The notes below the pieces were generated by a model. That model had not been told where the DNA came from. It saw nothing but the letters and a program-made list of their open reading frames with translations, and ran no database searches. The position numbers were made by a program, and so were the translations under genes. Below are positions 12,524 to 22,367 of a stretch of 64,000 bases of DNA, piece by piece (the stretch's first letter is position 1; the number at the start of each line of letters is the position of its first letter). Origin of the DNA: Rhizophagus clarus (Eukaryota > Glomeromycota > Glomeromycetes > Glomerales > Glomeraceae); NCBI GenBank assembly GCA_015698045.1, contig BLAL01000178.1, forward strand, positions 186,001 through 250,000, in the 5' to 3' direction.

Positions 12524-13059
12524 AACAATTTTTTTTTATCATTTTACCCTTTACTATTTTCTATTTTTTTTTTTTATTTTTATATTATAAATTTTTATTT
12601 TATTTTCATTTTTATATTTTATTATATATATATATTTTTGATAATAAAATTCTAATTACAATGTCAAATTTAACATATATTATTCGTGTTTGTAATACAA
12701 TAAATTGTATTACAATAAATTACAATGGTCAAATTTAAACAATATTATTCGTGTTTGTAATGTTTGTAATACAATAAATCAGCGTTAAAAATATTTCTTC
12801 TCACTCCTTTTTTATAAAAATGGGAATTTAAAACGAAATATTCCATTAATTTTTCTCACTACCTTTTCCATCATAATTCTTTCGATATTTTCAACTGATT
12901 CTGCATTCCTCACGATGTCGAGATCATGTATATTTTCCAATTGTGTACTGTTATCATAATTTACAATAACCAAGATTTCATATTTATATCGTAAGGATGC
13001 AGTACGTTTTTTTTTTCTTTTCTATATCCATATTTTTTTGTTTATATTTTCCTGATACT
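12524..13059. other. Intergenic space with a short direct repeat and an antisense open frame
   Basis: Bases 12657-12710 and 12721-12780 are diverged copies containing TTATTCGTGTTTGTAAT. On the minus strand 12976-12812 is an uninterrupted 55-codon run with coding-like composition (ending INGIFRFKFPFL) but no ATG and no matched partner exon, so it may be a relic of an exon. Confidence 0.4.
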
Positions 13060-13108
13060 ATGTCTAAACGTAAATCATCCGAAGGTAAAGAAATAGAAGT
13101 TAGAACAG
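13060..13108 (+). other. Possible alternative first exon of the five-exon gene
   Basis: ATG at 13060 opens 16 codons (MSKRKSSEGKEIEVRT) and ends in phase 1 at a good donor, G|GTATAT. The downstream acceptor at 13367 needs exactly phase 1, so this exon can replace exon 13188-13287 without a frame change. If it is not spliced, it reads as a 31-codon upstream frame ending at 13155. Confidence 0.45.
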
Positions 13109-13187
13109 GTATATATATTACTTTTTTTAATAAGATTTGCTTATACTGTATGTAAGGATAATAAATAGTAAAATACCAAAAATAAAT

Positions 13188-14709
13188 ATGAAAGGACCGA
13201 AAAAAAGTCAAAAGAACTCAGGACAAATTGGTATTGCGAAAAAGAGAAGAGATATAGACATTGAAGAGGCGAATGAATTAATGTCAGGTAATATTAATAT
13301 GTGTAGACTTTAATTCATTGATATTAATCTTTAATTAAAACAATTGCAATGATATATTACATATAGGTGTGCGTGTCAATAAACCAAACGTAATAGTTGA
13401 AGAGGGAGTAAGGGACAAAAGTGATGAGGATTACGATAATGATGATGATGATGATGATGAAGGAGATGATAATGGCGAAGAAGCAGATGAAATTCCAGAA
13501 CAATTTCGAAAGCATTCAAAATTGGAAATAGTTAACTGGCTTGTCAAACACCCTGATATCTTACGACTCGCAAATGAAATGAACGAATCATCAGATGTTG
13601 CTGAATCAAAAAATAATGAAGTTAGTATTGAATCAATATGGTAATATTTATTATGTTTAAATCATTAAATAATGCGTCTTCTAATGTTTTAGGATAAAAT
13701 CCGACTCTGGGATGAGTCAGTAAAATGTCTATTCCTGCGCGTGAGGAATCCAGACAATAAGGTTCTTGATGACCTGATCGTAAAGATTTTCCGAATCAAG
13801 ATATATACTAGCGAGGCAAAAAGCTATCTTGAACGTACTCGTAAGTTCCTTACAGATTTCAGGAATAAATTCAATCAAAATATTTTAAGCTTTGTAGAAG
13901 AATATAAAGAAATAAGAAAAAGCAGGTATATGTTTAATTGTTTTGTTGGCAATAAATAGTGCTGTAATTGTATTATTAATAATTAATGAATAAAATAGAG
14001 GTACCACTGGAAATATATCTCAGAAAGAGATTAAAGAATATGTTGACGAAAGTGTTGCACAAAAAATTTTAAGCAGACAACTTGTTGCCGTAAACATTTC
14101 AGAATTAATTAACAATGGAGGTTTGGTTACATTAGTTGATTTCGTTAGAGAAGCTGTCAGAATCTCGTGGAATGGTAAAAATTTAGCTGCTATTAAGGCG
14201 TTAGATAGAATGACAAAGGAATTATCTATACCATCAAGAAGCGGTAGTAACATCGTTAATTCTTTATCGGTAAGTTATTTTATTTATAATGTCCTTTAAT
14301 CATACATAGTATTAATAATGTTAAATTATACATAGTTATAAAATCTTTAGTAAAAGCTCATGCCTAATTTTTTTATAAAATTATGTATTTTATAACGATA
14401 ATAAATTTAGTAAGTTTTTACGAGTGAATTGACCATTATTCTAAACATCACACCTTAATGTTTTTAATTAAAAAAAAAAATTTGGGAGACGTTTAGATTA
14501 CTCTTTGTATAAATAAATTTATAAATAATTTTGTTAATAAATTATAATTCAGTTCTCTCAACTATTCTATTGACTTCCATTCTTATCACTTTTCCACATT
14601 TCATACAAATAATTTGACAGTCTGCTTTTTAATTACTTTTTTTGATTTTTTACAGCAACAACTCATCAATAATTTGGAACAGGTAGCATTAGTCGTATCG
14701 AAGATCTAA
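13188..14709 (+). CDS. Five-exon gene for an acidic, probably nuclear protein of unknown function
   Basis: Exons 13188-13287, 13367-13620, 13693-13925, 13999-14269 and 14656-14709 join with consistent phase (1, 0, 2, 0) to 303 residues. The protein starts with a basic segment (KGPKKSQK, AKKRR), which could be a nuclear localisation signal. An Asp/Glu run follows (about residues 50-75), then predicted helices containing SKLEIVNWLVKHPDIL, DDLIVKIFRIKIYTSE, EIKEYVDESVAQKIL and LVTLVDFVREAVRISW. I do not recognise a family. Intact frames across four introns argue for a live gene under selection. It is carried in the 9.2 kb element, next to the SANT-RS gene on the same strand. The first donor of intron 2 is GTTAGT; the nearby GTAATA at 13641 would break the frame. 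Confidence 0.65.
14270..14655 (+). other. Long last intron of the five-exon gene
   Basis: This 386 base intron begins GTAAGT and ends with a T-rich tract and TTACAG. It is much longer than the other introns of this gene (67-79 bases). No open frame or element was recognised in it. Confidence 0.5.
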
Positions 14710-14914
14710 ATTTTCAATACGATATTTGAAATATCAATTAAAAAAAAAATTTTATTTCTTTTTTTGTACGAATTTTACAATAATAACTATTATGATACCA
14801 CTACTAGCTAAAAGCAAATGTGTATAATTAAATTATACTTTTTTTAATTAGATTACAAATTATTAAAATATTTCAATTTAATATTGAACTAAACGATCTG
14901 AAAATATACTATTT

Positions 14915-15610
14915 ATTGTTTAACTATATCAAAATGATGTTGATACGTTCGTTATATTGCCAATATTGATATGATGTTAATTTGATATTTATAAAATGAT
15001 GTTTTTATGATGTCGTATTCATACTTAATGCATATCGATACGATATCATATCGATATCATGTTTGTTTCATATTTTTTAAAAATTTTATTATTGTTTAAT
15101 TATATCAAAATGATATCAATTCGTTATATTACCAATATCGAATTGATGTTGATTTGATATTTATAAGATAATGTTTTATAATGTCGTATTGATACCGAAT
15201 ACATATCGATACGATATTATATTGATATCGTGTTTGTATCACATTTTTTAAAAATTTTATTATTATTTAACTATATCAAAATGATGTCGATTCGTTATAT
15301 TGCCAATAGTGAATTGATGTCGATTTGATATTTATAAGATGATATTTTTACGATGTCATAATGATACTGAATACATATCGATACGATATTATATTGATAT
15401 CGTGTTTGTTTCACATTTTTTTAAAAAATTATCATTGTTATAACAATATGAATATGATATCGATTAGATATTTCTTTAAGTAAATATCTTTACGATATCA
15501 TTTTGATATATCCAATCAATAATGTATCGATATCATTTTGATATCATAATGATATCATTTGCAAATCGATATTGTTACGATGTATATTTAATATCATTAC
15601 TATATCAATT
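14915..15610 (+). repeat. GATATC-rich tandem array, about 175 bp units
   Basis: Three units start near 14915, 15091 and 15263, each with TTATATTGCCAATA, GATATTTATAAGATGATGTT and ATCGATACGATATNATAT. A looser GATATC-rich tail runs to about 15610. It resembles the left-hand 74 bp array in its GATATC and TTGCCAA words, so both ends of the 9.2 kb element carry related satellites. Confidence 0.82.
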
Positions 15611-15644
15611 CGTCATTGTTTAGAATTTTTAAGTTTCTGTAAAG

Positions 15645-15769
15645 TATAATTTATAATTCTAGCCAAAATTACTGATTTAATTATAAGATTTTATTGCCTA
15701 TAGTCACATTTCATTATAGTCACCAAATATAGACTGTCCCAAATGTGTGACTATAGAGAGAGTTGACTG
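15645..15769 (-). repeat. Right terminal segment of the 9.2 kb element
   Basis: This 125 base segment ends with GTGACTATAGAGAGAGTTGA and CTG before TA. It matches 18203-18310 of the short derivative over its whole length, including AATTTATAATTCTAGC and GATTTTATTG. The tip pairs with the left end at 6528. Confidence 0.85.
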
Positions 15770-15774
15770 TAATT

Positions 15775-16505
15775 AAATTAAAGATAAAAATAATGAAACA
15801 AAAACAAAATAAACAGAAAAGAAGATAAAACCAAAAGAGAGTGAAATAATAATATATTTGATAAAAGGAGAAAAATGAAAGAAAGAGGGATAAAAAAATA
15901 AAAGAAAACAAAATTAAAACAAAGGAAAGGAGAACAGAAATGAAAAAGAAAATGAAAGGGTAAAGAGAAAAAAAATTAACATAAATGAAAAATGAAAAGG
16001 AGAAGAATTAAAAATTAAAATAAAAGGAAAAACAAAAGAAAAGTAGCAAAAAAGAACAAAATAAAGGAAATAAAGAGAAAACCAAAATGAAAATAAAAAT
16101 AAAATAAAAAAAAGGTAAAAGGGAACAAAATCAAAAATAAAACAAAAAGAAAAGAAAAATTTTATTAGTAATAAAAATAAAGGATTCAGTAAAAAAAAAA
16201 GAATGAAACGGAATACCCACCTATTTTGAAAAAATTCAGAAAATCTAAAAAAACATGTTAAAAAATAATAAAATCACCTATTATAATTTTGTAATATAAA
16301 ATAATGCCAAAAAGAAAGACAAAAGGTAAAGAAGATAAAAACAGAAGACAAAAGAAAAGAAAAGAAAAAAGATGGAAAAATAAAAGGAAATAAGAAAACA
16401 AAAGGAAAAACAAAAGAAACAGAAAGTAGAAAATGAAAATGAAAATAGGAGAAAGAAATAAAAATAAAAATAAAATGAAAAGAAAAAGGAAAGGGAATAT
16501 CAATT
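15775..16505 (+). repeat. Polypurine tract, about 0.7 kb
   Basis: The plus strand is almost entirely A and G, with AAAAGAA, GAAAATAAAA and AAAGGAA words and no fixed period. The minus-strand frame of 81 codons (16503-16258) is only Phe/Leu/Ile-rich translation of pyrimidines and is not a gene. The tract begins beside the right TA of the 9.2 kb element. Confidence 0.85.
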
Positions 16506-16781
16506 TAAATTAAAATTGATTTGTAACTTAAATTATTATCATGTAATGGAAAAATCTTTGAATTGAATTTGATTTGATTTGATTTGACTTGTGAATTAAC
16601 CCAGATTAACTTAACTCATTCAGAATACTAATTATAAAAACCTGATTTTTGGATTAATCTTCTATTCTTCTATTAAATTAGCTAATTTTTAACATACTTT
16701 TACTAGAGTTTAATTCAATAAGAAAAATCTTATATAAATCCAAAAATATATTAATTAATACTATATATTATATAGGGTATA

Positions 16782-17182
16782 TATGTTGCCAAAATATTTT
16801 TTCCAATTTCAGACAATTTCAGCTCCTAAAGCATAAGTCACCTATAAATCTGGCAGAAACTTTATCTAAGCCTCAAATTGTTTGGCCAGATTATTGTTTA
16901 ACATCTATTAAGTTTTGGCCAGTTCTGCTAGATTTATAACATTTTCAGCTAGGCCTATTAATTTCAGCCATATGAATTAATTAGTAAAATTAGAAGTCTG
17001 AAACTAAATAAGCTTGGCCAAAATTGTTGCAAATAGAGTTAAAATTATCTGAAGATTTTCCTATATTCTCTGAGATTTGATCAAAATTTCTGCAAAATTT
17101 TAGATGATTCTTTTTGTATACTTTGAAACTTTGCCACACAGCCAAAATTGTTCAAAATCAGAAAAAATATTTTGGCAACATG
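16782..17182. mobile_element. 401 bp Tc1/mariner-type MITE
   Basis: The ends are inverted copies of ATGTTGCCAAAATATTTTTT, starting at 16783 and ending at 17181, flanked by TA on both sides (16780-16781 and 17183-17184). Inside are several TTGGCCA and AATTTCAG words and no coding capacity. The TA duplication suggests mobilisation by a Tc1/mariner-type transposase. Confidence 0.78.
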
Positions 17183-17190
17183 TATAATAT

Positions 17191-17349
17191 AGGGTTTTTA
17201 TAATAGAAAGGTACAAAACTCAAAAAAAAAAAAAAATAAAAATTTAATTAATATTAAATTTACACTTATTTTAGTATAAAAATATAATTAGCATATAAAG
17301 TAAATTTAAAATTTTTTTGAGTTTCATATTTTTCTATTATAAAAATCCT
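17191..17349. mobile_element. 159 bp MITE, decayed copy
   Basis: The ends AGGGTTTTTATAATAGAAAG and the complement of CTATTATAAAAATCCT are inverted. The unit matches the 155 bp element at 39623-39777 in length, ends and interior. Most differences turn C or G in that copy into T or A here. A possible ATAT target duplication flanks it. It lies 8 bases from the neighbouring MITE. Confidence 0.8.
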
Positions 17350-17531
17350 ATATATCATAATACTTCTTATATATAATATATTTTTTTTTAAAAAAAAAAC
17401 ATTATTTTCTTTTAGTTTATTATTTAAACAATCTAATTTTATCTAGACAATATATTAAAATATTTTTTGAATATATTACAAGTTTTTAAAACTCTTTATT
17501 TATAATAAAAAATTTCATATACATTCAAGTA

Positions 17532-18310
17532 CAGTCAACTCTCTTTATAGTCACCTCCGTTATAGTCATATTATCCTATATAGTCACCTTAGCTGAGTAT
17601 CCCAAATTTTTATATATAAAAACTATCATTTATAGTTACAAACTACCTATAGTCACTATCACATTAAAGATATTTATTAAAATATAATTGTTCTATGATC
17701 TAATGATCAGATTTCAATGATCTTTAGCTTATTAGGTTCATCTCATTGAAAGGAATCAGATATTAGTAATTTTATAATAATTGGATTAATATTGACTGAG
17801 TAATCCAATTTTAAATATCAAATCAGCATTCTATATATGTAAAATTCACGTAACATTTAATATTTTAACTTTATTTTAATTCTAGTGATCAGATTTTAAT
17901 GATCTTAGGCTCATTAGAATTACCTCATCAAAAGGAATCCAATAGTAATAATTACATAATGTTGGATTAATATTGACCAAGAAATTTGATTTTAAAGACC
18001 AAATCAGCATTTTTTATATGTAAAATTCATGTAACATTAAATATTTTGACTGTATTTTAATTATTATGGGTTCTAGTGATCAGATTTTAATGATCTTAAG
18101 CTCGTTGAAATTGTCTTATTAAGAAGAATCTAATGGTTATAAATCCATAATAATTGGAATAATATTGACAAAATTACTATGATGTGAATATTTAATCAAA
18201 ATTATTATAATTTATAATTCTAGCTAAAATTACTATTTAATTATAGGATTTTATTGTTTATAGTCATATCTCATTATAGCCAAATATGTGACTATAGAGA
18301 GAATTGACTA
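17532..18310. mobile_element. 779 bp internally deleted derivative of the 9.2 kb element
   Basis: TA flanks both ends (17530-17531 and 18311-18312). The first about 670 bases match 6528-7249, including all three subterminal units. The rest matches 15645-15769. The join is near 18200, within a short AATTATTATAATTT stretch where the two parental sequences share a few bases. It is therefore a non-autonomous copy that has lost about 8.4 kb of interior relative to an element like that at 6.5-15.8 kb. Confidence 0.85.
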
Positions 18311-18317
18311 TACTTCT

Positions 18318-18860
18318 TGATATTCTTTCAGAAGCTTTGTCTTTTTTTCTCTATTCTTATGTTAATAGTTTGCTTGACGTTTTAGTTTCTTAAACTTATC
18401 GTTCTTATTACACAAAATTTCTTTAAGATTTGTCATATATTCTGTTAAATTATACTGAATTTTCAGATCATTAGTAGAATTGTAAATTTGTTGAAGCTTA
18501 ACAAGTTTCATATTGGTTGCATTAATAATTTCTGCAGTTTTTTTCTATACAGCAGCATTGGAAGGTATATTAATATCAGCTATGATAATCTCTTCTATTT
18601 GCTTTAAGAGATTTGGGACTTGTTAGATTTTGAGCTTTGAGATAGACTAGGTTGTGTTGCAAAAAACCTTGAATTGGAATCAAAGTTGCTAAATATTTCT
18701 GAATTTTACCTTCAATTTCTTTTTGAAGTTTATGTCAAATTTCTTTCCATGCATTATTACATTCTGTATATAGATTAATTTTTGGATATATAGGATTTCT
18801 TATATTTATTATACGATAACATCCAAAAGCATTGCAGAATCTCTGATGTTGATTTATAGG
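18318..18860 (-). pseudogene. Relic of a Rhizophagus-type repeated gene
   Basis: On the minus strand, protein-like runs remain between stops: near 18850-18660 a stretch containing QHQRFCNAFGCYRIINIRN and NLYTECNNAWKEI, then EIEGKIQKYLATLIPIQGF. Further down, around 18520-18320, there is a lysine-rich coiled-coil-like run (ILCNKNDKFKKLKRQANY). It resembles a protein family I recall as multi-copy in Rhizophagus, but its function is unknown. In-frame stops and frame changes make it non-functional. Confidence 0.5.
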
Positions 18861-18900
18861 AGTTTTATAAATGTAAAATTTGTTATATTTTGGTGTTATT

Positions 18901-21900
18901 TAGGGAATTTAATTGACTTAAATTTTAATGATCGATTAATTGATTGATTATAAGAGTCTGTAATCGATTATTAATTGATATAATTTAATTGTCGAATAGA
19001 TTTGTCAATTAATCTTATCGATCAATTAATTGGAAAAGGATCATTAATCAATTAATAGTTTTACAATTCACAAGCCACAACTTTTATCACAAAATTTTTT
19101 TCACTAAAATTTAATAAAATCATGTAGTTGACAGTAAAATTTGAGATTTTACTAGTTAATTAATTAATATATTTATATAGTTTATATTCGCAAAATTTTT
19201 TTATTATAACAACTGTAACTTAATAAAACTATATTATACAGTATATCTGTATATATGGTAATTTATACAAATGGATTTATGTATTTAATATTTCGCTTAA
19301 TAAAGAGTAATTAATTAACAGTTGAGGGTTTTAATCTATTTCTTTCTGCATTAATTTGATTACCTGCATCACTGAAAAGTTTTCGCTTGGAATTGAGGTA
19401 GCCGGTATATCCAAATATTTTCTTGCGATTTTATATAAAATAGGAAAACTTTTCTGATTATCATACCACCATTCAAAGGGGTCTGTTTCAGGAAAAGCCT
19501 GTGGTATTTTTATTTTGTCCAAATAATAAGAAAGTTCTTCATAAATTGGAATTTAAGATTGAGAAAAACCAAAAATACGGGATGCAAAAGTCTTGCATTT
19601 GTGATTAACTTGAAAGTGAGTATTTGTTTCTCTTAATGACTCTTCTTGTTTTTGTTCTTCATATTCAGATTTTAAAAGTAATGATGTTTTTTCTTTTAAT
19701 TCTTCCAGCCACCAATGCATTTGTTTAGATTTTGGATCCAATATACTTGCCAAAATAGTTGCATTAGGTGGGTTATCAAAATAGTCATAAAGCGCATTAT
19801 AGATTTCTTCTTTAATTGTATTAATAATAGTTGTAATATCAATTTGTTCATCTATTGAATTAATAGAATCTGTAGAATTTCGCTCACCATCATCTGTAAA
19901 AGCAAAAATTTATATTAAAAAATGGTAATATACTTTAAAAATTAAATAATAACTAAGTATTATAACTTTTACTATCAAATTCATCACTATCTTCATCATT
20001 ATTTTCATCATCATTATTCTCATTATCACTATTTTCATCATTATTGTTATCATTTTCTGTTGCATAAGAATATTTCAAAGCTTAAATAGTAGGATAATTT
20101 AGTGATAATGTGCAATACTTTTGATCACCCAAAAATTCTGTTGCATCTTCAATTGGTTTGAACAACTCAATTAATTTATCTAATAAATTCCACTTGTAAG
20201 TATTTAACATTAGTTCCTGCAGCTGTCTATAGTCCTTTTTACTCTGATAATCACTTTCAATACTTAAATTAACTAAAATGCGTCTAATTGCAGGTTTCAA
20301 TTCTCTTAATCTTTACCATGAAGCTAATGCAGATTCCCATCTTGTTGACACTTCAGTAATTGTCCATAAAATATGTGGTTAGTGTTCTTTTGGCATTTTA
20401 TTTTGATTATCTTGATTTTCATTTGATAGTTGATTTTGTAAATCATGTTATTCACCAAGTTTTGCATTCAATTCAGCTTGTGTTTCTTCCAATTTTTTGT
20501 TTTGTTTAGGAGAATTGAAAAAAATACTCAATTTTTTGAATCGATCAATGAAAGCTGTTGCTTTTTTTAAACCTTTGATTACACATAACTGTAGAATATG
20601 TGCTGAACAAGGTATGCATTCTATGTCCTCCCATTCTTGGATTGCTTTTACCATATTACTACCATTGTCAGTAATTATGGTAGTAATCTTATTAATTAAA
20701 TTGAATTCTTTAAGTTTAATTTTAAGTTTCACGTATATGACTACCAGTATGTGGATATTTTATTGATTCTATACATAATAAAATGTCTCTTAATTCCATT
20801 TGATCTGTAAGATAATGTAAGGTAATTTCAATGTAGCCATTCTGAGTGCATGATGTCCACAAATCTGTTGTTATTGAAGCAGTATCATATGTAGAAATCA
20901 GCATATCTTTCATTAATTTATTTGCTGTTGATATCCAAAACCCAAATCTTGTTTAAATGTTTGATAACATGGTGGTTGAAATTGTGGATTGACTTTTTTC
21001 ATTATTCTTCTAAAACCATTTCCATTCACTTTATTGAAAGGTATTCCATCCATTACTATCCAATCACAAACTGAATTCCTTAATTCTTTTTATTTGGATT
21101 CTTTGTAAGGTGTCACTTTTTTAAATTCATCATCAATTTTCAGTTGCTCTTAATAAAATATATATAAAATTAATATTATTTTCTTTAAATATATAAAATT
21201 TTTGCAGTTAAATATACCGCCTTTTTTTTCATAAATTTTATGGGTTACATTCAAATAATAATTCATAGAACTTGTTTGAGAATTATAAGCACAAGAAAAA
21301 TTACAAGTTCTTTCTACACCATCAATAGTTTCGTTATGAAAGCAATAGGTTTTTCCATCTGTTACCAACTTAAAATATTTCCAAACCCAACTTGTTTTAT
21401 TGGATATATCGACCCATATTAAATTTTCACAAATATTTTCAATATTTTGTCTTTTGTTTGAAGGTGCGTCTGTATTTTCAGAAGCTCGTTTTTTACTTTT
21501 ACTTAAACTAGACATATTTGATATGAATTTTTTGATAGATTCAAAAAAAAATACAAAATTAGCGAGTGTAACGAATTTTGTATAAACCCCTGAATATATT
21601 GATTGAATATCTCCTTGTACAAACTATAAAACTGACATTTTTGGTAGAAGGTTTCATGATTTAAATTGCGTAAATCGCCAAAAATTATTACCATTAATAC
21701 AGATTTGTCCATTAAAAAGACTTTCGCAAATTTTCAATAATTTATTTTTAATGTGTACTATATAAATATATAGCGATATAAGTTAATATATTGAAGAATT
21801 TAATGATTGCGATAAAAATTGAAAGATCTGAAATAATCCAGAACTGGAATCGTACCTATAAAAAATAATAGTCAGTTAAAAATATAATAAATATATTTTA

Positions 21901-22359
21901 TTTAAATTCAAAACATACCATTAAATTCTCTAGGTTCTTTACTTAATTGATTAAATAGTTAAGTTTTTGTCTTAAGAAAATAATTTATTAATTATTAAAA
22001 CTTGACATTTCACGTTATGATTTACGAAAGTAATAAAACTAATTAGATTTTATTTCACAAATAAAAAAAAAATCTAAATTTAACAAATAAATATTAAATT
22101 AAATATGGCTAAGTTTGAATAAACAAAATTTTATGATAAAATATTTTTTTTCATAATATCTTTCGTATTTATTGTATTTATATAAAACTTTTGTTAATTG
22201 ATTGATTAAAATTTCCTTTTTGATTGATCAAAATTGTTGATTAGTGAATTTTATTATCAATTATGTGTAATCGATCATAATAGAATTATGAATATTGGGG
22301 TCAATTAATTGATTGACTTGATGATTAATTGAGTTTGATTGACTCGATTAAGAACCCTA
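18901..22359. mobile_element. Complete but inactive hAT transposon, 3.46 kb
   Basis: The left end reads TAGGGAATTTAATTGACTTA; the right end, inverted, reads TAGGGTTCTTAATCGAGTCA. The flanking 8-mers are GTGTTATT (18893-18900) and ATGTTGTT (22360-22367), agreeing at six of eight positions with two transitions, as expected for an aged hAT target duplication. Both subterminal zones (18920-19060 and 22190-22350) are dense in ATTAATTGATTGA and ATCGAT words, typical of transposase-binding clusters. The interior encodes a broken hAT transposase on the minus strand. Confidence 0.82.
19331..21515 (-). pseudogene. hAT-family transposase, broken
   Basis: Blocks of a BED-finger/RNase H-like hAT transposase occur in the expected order on the minus strand. 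They are an N-terminal BED-like region (21515-21190, WVWKYFKL and a Cys-rich segment), the first catalytic block (about 20870, TTDLWTS) and the second catalytic block with the hydrophobic pocket (20680-20590, ITDNGSN and CSAHILQL). Then come a middle helical part (20300-20090), an acidic spacer, ILDPKSKQMHWW (about 19745) and the C-terminal dimerisation part (WWYDNQKSFPILYKIARKYL, about 19480). Several stops and frameshifts separate the blocks, for example near 19554, 20090 and 20440, so no intact enzyme can be made. Confidence 0.85.
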
Positions 22360-22367
22360 ATGTTGTT

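Larger units (their letters stand above)
6528..15769. mobile_element. 9.2 kb pogo/Tigger-like element carrying three genes
   Basis: The left end starts CAGTCAACTCCCTTTATAGT directly after a TA (6526-6527). The right end is the inverted counterpart, GTGACTATAGAGAGAGTTGA with CTG, directly before a TA (15770-15771). TA duplications and ends beginning CAGT are typical of the pogo/Tigger branch of Tc1/mariner transposons. The subterminal zones are long and repetitive. A 779 bp unit at 17532-18310 consists of just these two ends in the same order, which shows that both ends have acted as one mobile unit. Inside are a BAH-like gene, a SANT-RS gene and a five-exon gene, with no DDE or CENP-B-type transposase that I recognise. 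The alternative is two unrelated elements that happen to flank the region. Confidence 0.62.

Noticed and set aside
12204..12590. Other open frames over the GC-rich 33 bp repeats (Ala/Arg- and Ala/Leu-rich)
   Set aside because: Only the frame reached by splicing from the SANT exon gives an RS-type tail joined to a domain. The rest are shadows of a 33 base period, which keeps all frames open.
13369..13644. A start at GTG 13369 for the acidic protein
   Set aside because: A phase-1 acceptor precedes it exactly, and two ATG-bearing first exons fit that acceptor.
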